Made by a program: the position numbers and the translations under genes. From Mycobacterium sp. Root135 (GTDB lineage: Bacteria > Actinomycetota > Actinomycetes > Mycobacteriales > Mycobacteriaceae), in contig NZ_LMEZ01000001.1 in the NCBI RefSeq assembly GCF_001426545.1, positions 1,364,912-1,428,911 of the forward strand: a DNA stretch of 64,000 bases. Direction: 5' to 3'. Every line of letters starts with the position of its first letter. Position 1 is the first letter of the stretch. The notes under the pieces are model-generated. The model saw nothing but the letters and a program-made list of their open reading frames with translations. It was not told the origin of the DNA and did no database searches. This document shows, one piece after another, positions 1 to 8,565 of the stretch.

Positions 1-192
1 TCCGCCAGCGGCGTCGTCAAGCTGCGCCCCGAACAGGTCGTCGAGATCGCCCTGGACGGCGTACAGACCTCCAGCCGATACCCCGGCGGAATGGCACTGC
101 GCTTCGCGCGCGTGCTGAGGTACCGCGACGACAAGACCGCCGCCGAAGCCGACACGGTAGACGCCGTGCGCATGCTGCACGAACGCATTTGA
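1..192 (+). CDS. ligB: C-terminal end of ATP-dependent DNA ligase (LigB-like), partial
   Basis: Only the last 63 codons are present, reading in frame from base 1 to a TGA at 190-192. The visible segment contains [18 protein letters not shown] and [13 protein letters not shown], which resembles the OB-fold C-terminal part of ATP-dependent DNA ligases (motif V/VI region). Such enzymes seal nicks through a ligase-adenylate intermediate. The next gene is cstA, and ligB (Rv3062) and cstA (Rv3063) are neighbours in M. tuberculosis, which supports the LigB assignment. The catalytic lysine domain lies outside the window, so activity cannot be judged. Confidence 0.75.
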   Translation, partial: SASGVVKLRPEQVVEIALDGVQTSSRYPGGMALRFARVLRYRDDKTAAEADTVDAVRMLHERI

Positions 193-275
193 GCGCGCAG
201 ACGTAGAACACTCCGGAGCCGACCCAATGGCGGCATTCCGCCAAACCGCGCTCCCCACGGTGAAAGGATCGACCC

Positions 276-2585
276 ATGGCCTCACCCCCCGTACCCGCAG
301 CCTCGGGCCGCCTCGAGGACACCGACGGCAACATCACCTACGTCCGCACCGAAGCCGATCTGCCGCCCGTGGCGATCGTCGACCGGTCCCCCATCACGAC
401 GAAGCACAAGATCGTCTTTGCGATCATTGCGCTGCTCGGAGCCGTCGCCTGGGCGGTGATCGCCTTCTTCCGCGGCGAGACGGTGAGCGCGGTCTGGTTC
501 GTGGTCGCCGCCGTGTGTACCTACGTCATCGGGTACCGGTTCTACGCCCGGCTCATCGAAATGAAGATCGTGACGCCGCGCGACGACAACGCGACCCCGG
601 CCGAGGTGTTCGAGAACGGCACCGACTACATGCCGACCGATCGGCGGGTTCTGTTCGGTCATCACTTCGCGGCGATCGCGGGTGCGGGCCCCCTGGTCGG
701 TCCCGTCCTCGCCATGCAGATGGGCTATCTCCCCGGCACCATCTGGATCATCGTCGGCGCGGTCTTCGCCGGCTGCGTGCAGGACTATCTGGTGCTGTCG
801 ATCTCGGTGCGCCGCCGCGGCCGCTCGCTCGGGCAGATGGCGCGTGACGAGCTGGGCACCGTCGGTGGCGTCGCCGCGATCGTCGGCGTGCTGGTGATCA
901 TGGTGATCCTGCTGGCCGTCCTGGCCCTCGTCGTGGTCGGGGCGCTGGCGGAGAGCCCGTGGGGTGTGTTCTCCATCTCGATGACCATTCCGATCGCCCT
1001 CTTCATGGGCATCTACCTCCGTTTCCTGCGACCGGGCCGGGTGTCGGAGGTGTCCCTGATCGGTGTCGTGCTGCTGCTGCTCGCGGTGGTGGCCGGCGGC
1101 TGGGTCGCCGAAACCGCCTGGGGCACGGACTGGTTCACCCTGTCCAAGGTGACGTTGTCGTGGTGCATCATCGCGTACGGACTCGCCGCATCGGTGCTGC
1201 CGGTGTGGCTGTTGCTGGCGCCGCGCGACTACCTGTCGACGTTCATGAAGGTCGGCACGATCGTCCTGTTGGCGGTCGGCATCCTCATTGCCCGCCCCAT
1301 CATGGAGGCCCCGGCGATATCCACGTTCGCCTCCAGTGGCACCGGACCGGTGTTCGCCGGGTCGCTGTTCCCGTTCCTGTTCATCACGATCGCCTGCGGC
1401 GCACTGTCGGGCTTCCACGCCCTGATCTCCTCGGGCACCACGCCCAAGCTCCTGGAGAAGGAGAGCCAGATGCGGCTGATCGGCTACGGCGGCATGCTCA
1501 CCGAGTCGTTCGTCGCGATCATGGCGCTCATCACCGCGGCCATCCTCAACCAGCACCTCTACTTTGCGATCAACGCACCCACCGCGCAGACCGGCACCAC
1601 GGCTCAAACGGCCGCCGACTACGTCAACGGTCTCGGACTGTCCGGTGCCCCGATCACGGGTGACGAGATCAACGAGGCGGCCAGGAGCGTCGGCGAGGAG
1701 TCGATCGTGTCGCGCACGGGCGGTGCGCCGACGCTGGCGTTCGGCATGTCCGAGGTGCTGCACCAGGTCTTCGGCGGCACGGGCCTCAAGGCGTTCTGGT
1801 ATCACTTCGCGATCATGTTCGAAGCGCTGTTCATCCTCACCACCGTGGACGCAGGCACTCGGGTCGCCCGGTTCATGTTGTCCGACGGGCTCGCCAATCT
1901 CGGTGGGCCGCTGAAGAAGTTGCGCAATCCGAGCTGGCGCATCGGCGCATGGAGCTGCAGCGTCATCGTGGTGGCCGCCTGGGGCAGCATTCTTCTGATG
2001 GGTGTCACCGACCCCCTCGGCGGAATCAACACGCTCTTCCCGCTGTTCGGCATCGCGAACCAGTTGCTCGCCGCCATCGCCCTGACGTTGGTCACCGTGG
2101 TGGTGATCAAACGCGGGTTGCTGAAGTGGGCGTGGATTCCCGGCGTTCCGCTGGCGTGGGACCTGATCGTGACGATGACCGCGTCGTGGCAGAAGATCTT
2201 CTCCAGCGACCCGAAGCTGGGCTACTGGACGCAGCACTTCCAGTACCGCGACGCCAGGGACGCGGGCAAGACGGCACTGGGCGCGGCGAAGAACTCCGAC
2301 CAGCTCGACGCCGTCATCCGCAACACGTTCATCCAGGGCACGCTGTCCATCGTCTTCGCCGTGCTGGTCGTCATCGTGGTGGCCGCGGGAGTCGTCGTGG
2401 CGCTCAAGGCCATCCGCGGCGGTGGCTCACCCCTCAGTGCCGACGAGCCGGTGCCGTCGCGGATCTTCGCACCGTCGGGCATGATCCCGACCGCTGCCGA
2501 GAAGGAGGTGCAGAAGCAATGGGACGCCTTACCTCCCGGGTCACACGGACCGGCCGTCAGATCGGTTGGTACTGCAGCACACTGA
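276..2585 (+). CDS. cstA: Carbon starvation protein A (CstA) transporter
   Basis: A 769-residue polytopic inner-membrane protein of the CstA family, which takes up peptides and/or pyruvate, typically under carbon limitation. Conserved CstA stretches are visible, including GAGPLVGPVLAMQMGYLPG, VFAGCVQDYLVL and SGFHALISSGTTPKLL, with many hydrophobic segments along its length. The N-terminus is cytoplasmic-looking and hydrophilic for about 45 residues. An AAAGGA ribosome site precedes the ATG at 276. The last 67 nt overlap the following ybdD-like gene, the usual partner of cstA. Length fits the family (about 700-770 aa). Confidence 0.95.
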   Translation: MASPPVPAASGRLEDTDGNITYVRTEADLPPVAIVDRSPITTKHKIVFAIIALLGAVAWAVIAFFRGETVSAVWFVVAAVCTYVIGYRFYARLIEMKIVTPRDDNATPAEVFENGTDYMPTDRRVLFGHHFAAIAGAGPLVGPVLAMQMGYLPGTIWIIVGAVFAGCVQDYLVLSISVRRRGRSLGQMARDELGTVGGVAAIVGVLVIMVILLAVLALVVVGALAESPWGVFSISMTIPIALFMGIYLRFLRPGRVSEVSLIGVVLLLLAVVAGGWVAETAWGTDWFTLSKVTLSWCIIAYGLAASVLPVWLLLAPRDYLSTFMKVGTIVLLAVGILIARPIMEAPAISTFASSGTGPVFAGSLFPFLFITIACGALSGFHALISSGTTPKLLEKESQMRLIGYGGMLTESFVAIMALITAAILNQHLYFAINAPTAQTGTTAQTAADYVNGLGLSGAPITGDEINEAARSVGEESIVSRTGGAPTLAFGMSEVLHQVFGGTGLKAFWYHFAIMFEALFILTTVDAGTRVARFMLSDGLANLGGPLKKLRNPSWRIGAWSCSVIVVAAWGSILLMGVTDPLGGINTLFPLFGIANQLLAAIALTLVTVVVIKRGLLKWAWIPGVPLAWDLIVTMTASWQKIFSSDPKLGYWTQHFQYRDARDAGKTALGAAKNSDQLDAVIRNTFIQGTLSIVFAVLVVIVVAAGVVVALKAIRGGGSPLSADEPVPSRIFAPSGMIPTAAEKEVQKQWDALPPGSHGPAVRSVGTAAH

Positions 2586-2716
2586 TGGGCGACAACCACT
2601 ATCGGCGCTACGTGGCGCATCGGTCTCGCACCCATCCCGGGGAACCGGTGATGTCGGAGCGCGACTACTGGCGGATGCGGTATCGCACCAGCGCAGTAGA
2701 ACCGCGCTGCTGCTGA
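2519..2716 (+). CDS. Small YbdD/YjiX-family protein, CstA partner
   Basis: A 65-residue protein starting at ATG 2519 inside the 3' end of cstA in another frame, with a strong GGAGG ribosome site at 2503-2507. Motifs WYCSTLMGDNHYRRYVAH and GEPVMSERDYWR are the hallmark of the YbdD/YjiX (DUF466) family found directly after cstA in many bacteria. The family is thought to work with CstA-type transporters (compare BtsT-YjiX and CstA-YbdD in E. coli); the mechanism is not clear. The 67-nt overlap implies translational coupling. Cysteines occur at positions 19, 64 and 65. Confidence 0.88.
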   Translation: MGRLTSRVTRTGRQIGWYCSTLMGDNHYRRYVAHRSRTHPGEPVMSERDYWRMRYRTSAVEPRCC

Positions 2717-2936
2717 AACCCACAGCGACACACCAGCGTACTCCGATGAAACCGGCAGCCCAATGCCAGTGCGCGCAGTGGCGAAGCGGCTATGGTGCGC
2801 CCTCGAATTCGGTTACCTTGCAAAGGAATTGGATTCGTCAGCGCCGCCGTTATTCCCGCTCGGGCGCGATGGTGTTTAGCTTCACAATGGCCGCTGCCGT
2901 CGAACCGGCGAGTGCATGGGCTACGTGAAGACGTGT

Positions 2937-4040
2937 ATGACCAATGAAACGCAATTCGAATCAGACCTTCTCGGCGTCAGCAGGATTGGCGCACCGACGA
3001 TCGCGGGAACCGGCGTCGCCTTCGGGCCGTACCGCTACGACCAGGCGGACGTGGCGCGCGAGCTCACCAAGGTCAACGGCCCCGAGTTCATGCGCTTCGC
3101 GCAGACGAGCGGAGTGAGCCATCGCAACCTCGCAATCCCCCTGTCCCGCTATCCGACGATGAGTGGCTTCACCGAGGCGAACGACGCCTACGTCGAGGTC
3201 GCCACGGAGTTGGCCGCGCAGGCACTGCTGTCGTCGCTCGAGGCCGCGGACCTCCGACCGGAAGAGGTGGACGCCATCGTGATGGTGTCGAGCACAGGGG
3301 TGGCGGTGCCGACGATCGACGCCAGGGTCGCGACGAAGGTCGGTCTGCGGCCCGACGTGAAGCGCATCCCGTTGTTCGGCCTCGGCTGCGTTGCCGGGGC
3401 AGCGGGAATGGCCCGCGTCCACGACTACCTTCGCGGTTTTCCCGGCCACGTCGCCGCCCTGGTGTCAGTCGAGTTGTGTTCGCTGACACTGCAGCACGAC
3501 GACACCTCGATACCTGCCCTGATCGGAGTGTGTCTGTTCGGCGACGGCGCCGCATCGGTGATCGCGACCGGCGCCAACCACGCGCGCCACGTGCCGACCG
3601 TCGGATCGGGCCCGGCGGTCCTGGCCACCAGGAGCAGGCTCATCCCCGACACGGTGGACGTCATGGGCTGGAACATCAGCTCCAGCGGATTCGGGCTGGT
3701 GTTGTCAAAGGACGTGCCCAAGATGGCCGACCTCCATCTGCGCGACGAGGTCGAACGCTTCCTCGCCGACCATGGCCTGTCGACCGACGACATCTCCACG
3801 TGGATCTGCCACCCCGGTGGCCCACGGGTCATCGACGCGATCGGGAACGCGATCGGCATGCCGTCTGAAGCGCTCAACCACAGCTGGGATTCGATGCGGG
3901 AGCACGGCAACATCTCGTCGGGGTCGGTCTTGGACGTGCTCGGGCGTACCCTCGCCGCACCACCGTCGAGGGGCTCGCTGGGCGTGATGCTGGCGATGGG
4001 GCCGGGTTTCAGCTTCGAACTGCTCCTGCTGAGCTGGTAG
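2937..4040 (+). CDS. Type III polyketide synthase (chalcone/alkylpyrone synthase-like)
   Basis: A 367-residue homodimeric-type KS enzyme that condenses an acyl-CoA starter with malonyl-CoA units. The catalytic triad is readable: Cys151 in GLGCVAGAAG, His292 in ICHPGGPRVID and Asn325 in EHGNISSGS; the C-terminal MGPGFSFELLLL is also typical. Mycobacterial relatives (PKS10, PKS11, PKS18) make long-chain alkylpyrones, and that is the likeliest product class. An in-frame ATG at 2916 would add seven residues; neither start has a strong ribosome site. The ICMT-like methyltransferase begins 6 nt after the stop, so the two probably act in sequence. Confidence 0.93.
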   Translation: MTNETQFESDLLGVSRIGAPTIAGTGVAFGPYRYDQADVARELTKVNGPEFMRFAQTSGVSHRNLAIPLSRYPTMSGFTEANDAYVEVATELAAQALLSSLEAADLRPEEVDAIVMVSSTGVAVPTIDARVATKVGLRPDVKRIPLFGLGCVAGAAGMARVHDYLRGFPGHVAALVSVELCSLTLQHDDTSIPALIGVCLFGDGAASVIATGANHARHVPTVGSGPAVLATRSRLIPDTVDVMGWNISSSGFGLVLSKDVPKMADLHLRDEVERFLADHGLSTDDISTWICHPGGPRVIDAIGNAIGMPSEALNHSWDSMREHGNISSGSVLDVLGRTLAAPPSRGSLGVMLAMGPGFSFELLLLSW

Positions 4041-4046
4041 GCGGCC

Positions 4047-4550
4047 ATGTACTACTACCTGTTCATTCTGGCGATCGCGCTCGAGCGAGTGGTCGAGCTG
4101 ATCGTCTCCCGCCGCAACGCCGAATGGTCGCTCGCTCAGGGCGGCCGCGAGTTCGGCCGCGGCCACTACCCGGTGATGACGACGATGCACACGCTGCTTC
4201 TGGTCTGTTGCGTCGCGGAGGTGTGGGCACTGCACCGCCCGTTCATCCCGTGGCTCGGCTGGCCGATGCTGCTCGTCGTCGTCGCGAGCACCATCACCCG
4301 CTGGTGGTGCGCCACGGTCCTCGGCAAGCACTGGAATCCCCGTGTCATCGTGATCCCCGGCGCTCCGCTGGTGCGACGGGGACCGTACAAGTGGTTGCAC
4401 CATCCCAACTACACGGCGGTGGTGGCCGAAGTGGCGGCGCTTCCCCTGATGCACTCGGCCTGGGTCACCGCGGTCGTGTTCACCGCGGCGAACGCCTTGA
4501 TGCTCAACACGAGGATCCGAATCGAGAACAAGGCACTCGGCTACGCATGA
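4047..4550 (+). CDS. Isoprenylcysteine carboxyl methyltransferase-family membrane protein
   Basis: A 167-residue membrane protein with several hydrophobic segments and the ICMT C-terminal signature, RRGPYKWLHHPNYTAVV, followed by NTRIRIENKAL, which forms the SAM pocket in this family. It lies 6 nt downstream of the type III polyketide synthase. In Bacillus (BpsA-BpsB) and Streptomyces, ICMT-like enzymes beside type III PKS genes O-methylate the alkylpyrone or resorcinol product. By analogy this enzyme probably methylates the neighbouring PKS product at the membrane. That substrate is inferred from context only. Confidence 0.88.
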   Translation: MYYYLFILAIALERVVELIVSRRNAEWSLAQGGREFGRGHYPVMTTMHTLLLVCCVAEVWALHRPFIPWLGWPMLLVVVASTITRWWCATVLGKHWNPRVIVIPGAPLVRRGPYKWLHHPNYTAVVAEVAALPLMHSAWVTAVVFTAANALMLNTRIRIENKALGYA

Positions 4551-4593
4551 CCGGGTCCGACGGTGTGACGTTCGACAATGGCGGCTAGCCCCC

Positions 4594-4836
4594 ATGACGC
4601 GGCTCGCATCGGCGGGCACGCTGAAGGGCATGGACCCACGACGACTCGCCACGGCGATGACAGGCCTACCGGTCGACGAGCGGGAGATCCTGTTCTGCGC
4701 GTCGTCGCTGAGGTGGTCGGTCGAGCGGATTGCCGGCGACTTCGGTCTGTCGTCCGAGGTGGTGAAGCTTCGCCTGCACGACGCGATGCGGCGCCTGCTC
4801 GGGCACGCCGCTAGTTGCCCGCCCGGTATGCCGTGA
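4594..4836 (+). CDS. Stand-alone sigma-70 region 4-like helix-turn-helix protein
   Basis: A short protein of 80 residues, or 68 if the ATG at 4630 is used; neither start has a convincing ribosome site. The segment LPVDEREILFCASSL followed by ERIAGDFGLSSEVVKLRLHDA looks like sigma factor region 4.2: a P-x-x-x-R-x-(I/V)-L helix followed by a helix-turn-helix. There is no region 2, so it cannot be a complete sigma factor. It could be a truncated ECF remnant or a small DNA-binding protein. Its 3' end overlaps the convergent oxidoreductase gene by 26 nt. Confidence 0.6.
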   Translation: MTRLASAGTLKGMDPRRLATAMTGLPVDEREILFCASSLRWSVERIAGDFGLSSEVVKLRLHDAMRRLLGHAASCPPGMP

Positions 4837-5854
4837 CGATCGGCTCCAGCTCGTCGGGAGTGGCGCCATGCATGATCAGCGCATCGGCGCCGTAGTCGAA
4901 TTCCTTGCGAATCCGGTCGGCGCACTGTTGCGCCGTACCGGTCGCCGACGGTTCGAGCCACTCCTCGGGCAGGAGCGTGGCGATGTGCTCGATCTGTTCG
5001 GCCGTTGCCTTGTGGTCGATCCCACCGGGTACCGACGTCACGACCGGATCTTCTCGAAAACGTTTCAGCACAGCAGGATCCCACCCGTTGGTGGACACCA
5101 GCAGGTCGCCGTAGCCCTGAAGGTAGGTGGCCAGTCGCGCCACGGTCTTCTTCAGCCGCAACTCCTCGGGAAGGTGATCACCGACGGTGGCGAAGCACGA
5201 CCACACCTTGACGGTGTCCGGGTCGCGGCCGGCCTTCTCGGCGGCGTCCTTGACCGTCCGCACGCTGCGCTGCAGGGTTTCGGGCGTGAAGTAGGTGTGC
5301 AGGATGACGTCGTCGAACGCGCGTCCCCCAAGGGCCAGCGTCTGCGGGCCAAAGGCCACCAGGCCCAGCCTGATGTCCTCGTCGAAGTCGGGGTCGAGGA
5401 AGAGAACGCGATACTTGCCGATCGGACCGTCGTGGTCGAGCACCACCTCGCCGTGCCACAGCTTGCGCATCACCTGCGCGAAGTCCTCCATCTGGGCCGT
5501 CGTCACCGCGGGCACACCGAACGCGTCGTACATCGCCGCGATCCCACGACCGATGCCGAGGGTGAAGCGCCCGCCGGACAATCGGTGCATGGTGGTCGCC
5601 CAAGATCCGGTGATCAGCGGGTGGCGGGTGTTGTGATTGGTTGCCGCCGTGGCGATTTGCATGCGGCTGGTCACCGCGCATGCCGCACCGACCAGGGACG
5701 AGGCTTCCTTGACGTTCCACCGCTCGGAGATGAACGCCGTTCCGAAGCCCAGTTCCTCTCCGCGGCGGGCCTCGTCCATCAGTGCCGCAGGACCTACCCC
5801 GCCGGCACCGGCCAACAGGTAGTAGCCCAGTTCGTCCAGTACCCGATCGGTCAC
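4811..5854 (-). CDS. F420-dependent LLM-class oxidoreductase (TIGR03857-like)
   Basis: A 347-residue luciferase-like TIM-barrel oxidoreductase. The N-terminus (LDELGYYLLAGAGGVGPAALMDEARRGEE) and the motifs FGTAFISERWN, IATAATNHNTRHPL and GGRFTLGIGRG are typical of mycobacterial F420-using LLM enzymes. It sits 1 nt after the crotonase gene, so the two are co-transcribed. In beta-oxidation loci such enzymes are often proposed to oxidise or reduce alcohol, ketone or enoyl intermediates with F420; the substrate here is unknown. Confidence 0.9.
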   Translation of the reverse strand: MTDRVLDELGYYLLAGAGGVGPAALMDEARRGEELGFGTAFISERWNVKEASSLVGAACAVTSRMQIATAATNHNTRHPLITGSWATTMHRLSGGRFTLGIGRGIAAMYDAFGVPAVTTAQMEDFAQVMRKLWHGEVVLDHDGPIGKYRVLFLDPDFDEDIRLGLVAFGPQTLALGGRAFDDVILHTYFTPETLQRSVRTVKDAAEKAGRDPDTVKVWSCFATVGDHLPEELRLKKTVARLATYLQGYGDLLVSTNGWDPAVLKRFREDPVVTSVPGGIDHKATAEQIEHIATLLPEEWLEPSATGTAQQCADRIRKEFDYGADALIMHGATPDELEPIVTAYRAGN

Positions 5855-5855
5855 C

Positions 5856-6617
5856 TCAGGCGCCGGTCCAGTTCGGCGCCCGCTTCTCGGCGAACGCCGT
5901 AGCGCCCTCCATGGCGTCCTTGGACGCGAACACCGGCTTGATCAGCTCCCGCTGCTTGGACCACATCTCCTCTTCGGTCCACCCGGCGGACTTGACGATG
6001 ATCTCCTTGGTCGCCGCCACGGCCAGCGGCCCGTTGGCCGAAATGCGTTCGGCGAGCGCCAACGCCCCCGCGAGGGCCTCACCGGGTTCGGTGAGCACGT
6101 TGACGAAACCCCACTGAGCTGCCTGCTCGGCGGTGAAGCTCTCGCCGGTGAGCGCCAGCTCGAGGGCCTTCTGATACGGGATGCGGTGCGGCAGTCGCAG
6201 CAGACCGCCGCCCGCGGCCACCAAGCCGCGCTTGACTTCCGGGATGCCGAACTTCGCGACCTTCGAGGCGACGACCAGGTCGGTCGCCAACACGATCTCG
6301 GTACCGCCGGCGAGCGCGTAACCCTCCACGGCCGCGATCACCGGTTTGCGAGGCGGGCGTTCGGTGAACCCGATGCCGCGGCCGGGGATCGACGGTACCT
6401 CGCCGGCCATGAAGGCCTTGAGATCCATTCCCGCGCAGAAGTTTCCGCCGGCTCCGGTAACGATGGCGACCGACAGTTCGGCGGTGTCGTCCAATTGGTC
6501 CATTGCGTCCGCGAGGCCCTGGGCGACCGCCAGGTTGAAGGCGTTGCGCGCCTCGGGCCGGTTGATCGTTATGACGAGTGTGCGCCCTTGGCGCTCGGTC
6601 AGAACTTCGTCGGCCAC
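5856..6617 (-). CDS. Enoyl-CoA hydratase/isomerase (crotonase) family protein
   Basis: A 253-residue crotonase-fold protein that should hydrate 2-enoyl-CoA esters. Oxyanion-hole segments are visible (GGNFCAGMDLKAF and VEGYALAGGTEI), and both catalytic glutamates have counterparts, in FGIPEVKRG and in KALELALTGE. The start is GTG 6617 with an AAAGGACAAGAGGGG Shine-Dalgarno region just upstream. It leads a two-gene unit with the F420-dependent oxidoreductase. A 63-bp gap separates it from the GntR gene and carries a possible own promoter. Confidence 0.9.
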   Translation of the reverse strand: MADEVLTERQGRTLVITINRPEARNAFNLAVAQGLADAMDQLDDTAELSVAIVTGAGGNFCAGMDLKAFMAGEVPSIPGRGIGFTERPPRKPVIAAVEGYALAGGTEIVLATDLVVASKVAKFGIPEVKRGLVAAGGGLLRLPHRIPYQKALELALTGESFTAEQAAQWGFVNVLTEPGEALAGALALAERISANGPLAVAATKEIIVKSAGWTEEEMWSKQRELIKPVFASKDAMEGATAFAEKRAPNWTGA

Positions 6618-6656
6618 GTTGCCCCTCTTGTCCTTTGGAAAGCGATCTACACGGTC

Positions 6657-6662
6657 ACTATA
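6657..6662 (-). promoter_or_regulatory. Possible -10 element (TATAGT) upstream of the crotonase gene
   Basis: On the minus strand the gap between the GntR and crotonase genes reads TTTATAGTGACC, about 40 nt before the GTG start. This is a plausible SigA-type -10 hexamer. No clear -35 was found, and the element was picked by eye. If real, it would let the crotonase/oxidoreductase pair be expressed separately from the genes upstream. Confidence 0.25.
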
Positions 6663-6680
6663 AACACGAGCAATCGACGG

Positions 6681-7388
6681 TCAGGTGGCGTTCTCCGTGT
6701 CGGGGTCGACCGCCACGATGACCCCGCGTTCGACGAGGTGCTCGGTCAGCGGCGTGACGCCGCCGGTGAAGTGTTCGGCCATGGCCGACCGTGCGGCGTC
6801 GCCGTCGCCCCGCTCCAACGCGGCGATGACGCGGCGATGATCCTTCGTGGACTGCTTGGGCCACCCGGACAGGGTCGGGAAGACCGACTCCGGTGCGTAC
6901 CGCGTGATGCCGGACATGAACTGGGTGAGCTTGGGCGAATCGCCGACCACGTTGACCAACCGGTGGAACTCGTGGTTGAGCCGCACCGTCCGCTCCAAAT
7001 CGACTCCCAGATAAGCCCTTTCGAGTTCGCCCTGAATGGCCCGCAACTCGGCGAGTTGTTCGCCGGTGACGTTCTCTGCGGCACGGGCCGCGAGTTCACC
7101 GCCGATGAAGGCCTGCACGTTGGCCACGTCGGCCACGTCGCGGGCCGTCAACTCCAGCACCATGAACCCCCGTCGCGGCTGCTGCACCAACAGCCCCTCG
7201 GAACAAAGGTTCAGTAGAGCCTCACGCACCGGCGTCACGCTGATGCCGAGGTCGGCTGCCAGCTGGTCGAGCCTCAGGTACTCCCCCGCACGACACGTGC
7301 CGTCGAAGATTCGTCGCCGGACGAAACGCGCGACGTCGTCGGACAATTGCGGACGGGGCGCGAAGTGCGGCTCAGAGTTCGTACTCAC
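6681..7388 (-). CDS. GntR-family (FadR/FCD-type) transcriptional regulator
   Basis: A 235-residue regulator. The N-terminal winged helix-turn-helix is seen in LRLDQLAADLGISVTPVREAL, which matches the GntR recognition pattern. The C-terminal all-helical FCD ligand domain is suggested by LNHEFHRLVNVVGDS and its conserved histidines. FCD regulators usually sense organic acids or acyl derivatives and repress nearby catabolic genes. Its start lies inside the 3' end of the acyl-CoA dehydrogenase gene (17-nt overlap), so it is the last gene of the SDR-thiolase-dehydrogenase operon and probably controls it through the palindrome at 10574-10586. Confidence 0.9.
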   Translation of the reverse strand: MSTNSEPHFAPRPQLSDDVARFVRRRIFDGTCRAGEYLRLDQLAADLGISVTPVREALLNLCSEGLLVQQPRRGFMVLELTARDVADVANVQAFIGGELAARAAENVTGEQLAELRAIQGELERAYLGVDLERTVRLNHEFHRLVNVVGDSPKLTQFMSGITRYAPESVFPTLSGWPKQSTKDHRRVIAALERGDGDAARSAMAEHFTGGVTPLTEHLVERGVIVAVDPDTENAT

Positions 7389-8565
7389 GCAACAAGCTCT
7401 TGCTGATGATGGTCTTCTGGATTTCGCTGGTGCCCTCGCCGATCAGGAGGAAGGGCGCGTCGCGCATCAACCGCTCGACTTCGTATTCCTTGGAGTAACC
7501 GTAGCCGCCGTGGATCCGGAAACTCTGCTCGGTCACCTCCGAACAGTATTCGCTGGCAAGGTATTTCGCCATTCCCGCCGCGACGTCGTTGCGCTCGCCG
7601 GAATCCTTCAGGCGGGCGGCGTTGACCATCATCAGATGGGCGGCCTCGACCTTGGTGGCCATCTCGGCCAACTGAAACGCGATGGCCTGGTGCTCGGCGA
7701 TGGGCTTGCCGAAGGTGCGGCGCTGCTGGGCATACCGAATGGCGAGTTCGAACGCTCGGATGCCGACCCCGCAGGCCCGGGCAGCCACGTTGACGCGGCC
7801 CACTTCGACGCCGTCCATCATCTGGAAGAAGCCTTGACCGGGTAGCTCACCAAGCACGTCGGCGTCGTCGGCGTGGTAGCCGTCGAAGATCAACTCGGTG
7901 GTGTCGATGCCCTTGTAGCCCATCTTGTCGAGCTTGCCGGGGATGACGAGACCGGGCAGCACCTCACCGAAGCCTGCTGGCTTCTCGATCAGGAATGCCG
8001 TCAGGTTGCGATGCGGCTTGTCGGCCCCCTCGTCGGTCTTCACCAGCGCCGCAACGAGAGTGGAGCTGCCGCCGTTGGTCAGCCACATCTTCTGCCCGGT
8101 GACGGTGTAGCCACCGGCGGCGTCGCGAACCCCCCTGGTGCGGATCGCCGCGACGTCGGAGCCCAGTTCCGGTTCGGACATCGAGAACGCTCCGCGCACC
8201 TCTCCCGTCGCCATCCGCGGCAGGAAGCGCCGCTTCTGCTCGTCGGTGCCGTGCTGGCGGATCATGTAGGCGACGATGAAGTGCGTGTTGACCACGCCGG
8301 ACACGCTCATCCAGCCGCGGGCCAATTCCTCGACGCACAGTGCGTAGGTGAGCAGTGACTCGCCGAGGCCGCCGTATTCCTCCGGGATCATCAACCCGAA
8401 CAGGCCCATCTCGGCCATCTCGTCGACGATGGCCTGGGGGTAGGCGTCGGCATGCTCGAGTGCCTGGGCGTTGGGGATGACCGCTCGGTCCACGAATTCG
8501 CGTACGGTCGAGACGATTTCAGCCTGGACGTCGGTGAGTCCCGCCGTCTGTGCAATGCGCGTCAT
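7372..8565 (-). CDS. Acyl-CoA dehydrogenase
   Basis: A 397-residue FAD enzyme that forms the alpha,beta double bond in acyl-CoA thioesters. Family motifs are present: AFSMSEPELGSDVAA, GQKMWLTNGG, RRTFGKPIAEHQA, RIHGGYGYSKEYEVERL, and near the end GEGTSEIQK, whose first Glu matches the catalytic base position of medium-chain enzymes. The start is the ATG at 8565, which overlaps the thiolase stop as ATGA; a longer open frame upstream lies inside the thiolase gene and is not coding. Confidence 0.92.
   Translation of the reverse strand: MTRIAQTAGLTDVQAEIVSTVREFVDRAVIPNAQALEHADAYPQAIVDEMAEMGLFGLMIPEEYGGLGESLLTYALCVEELARGWMSVSGVVNTHFIVAYMIRQHGTDEQKRRFLPRMATGEVRGAFSMSEPELGSDVAAIRTRGVRDAAGGYTVTGQKMWLTNGGSSTLVAALVKTDEGADKPHRNLTAFLIEKPAGFGEVLPGLVIPGKLDKMGYKGIDTTELIFDGYHADDADVLGELPGQGFFQMMDGVEVGRVNVAARACGVGIRAFELAIRYAQQRRTFGKPIAEHQAIAFQLAEMATKVEAAHLMMVNAARLKDSGERNDVAAGMAKYLASEYCSEVTEQSFRIHGGYGYSKEYEVERLMRDAPFLLIGEGTSEIQKTIISKSLLREYEL

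Noticed and set aside
282..2237. 651-codon minus-strand open frame opposite cstA
   Set aside because: It is an antisense shadow caused by high GC; composition is His/Arg/Asp-rich without motifs, while the plus strand encodes a clear CstA.
4868..5902. 344-codon plus-strand open frame opposite the F420 oxidoreductase
   Set aside because: No motifs; the minus strand matches the LLM family throughout.
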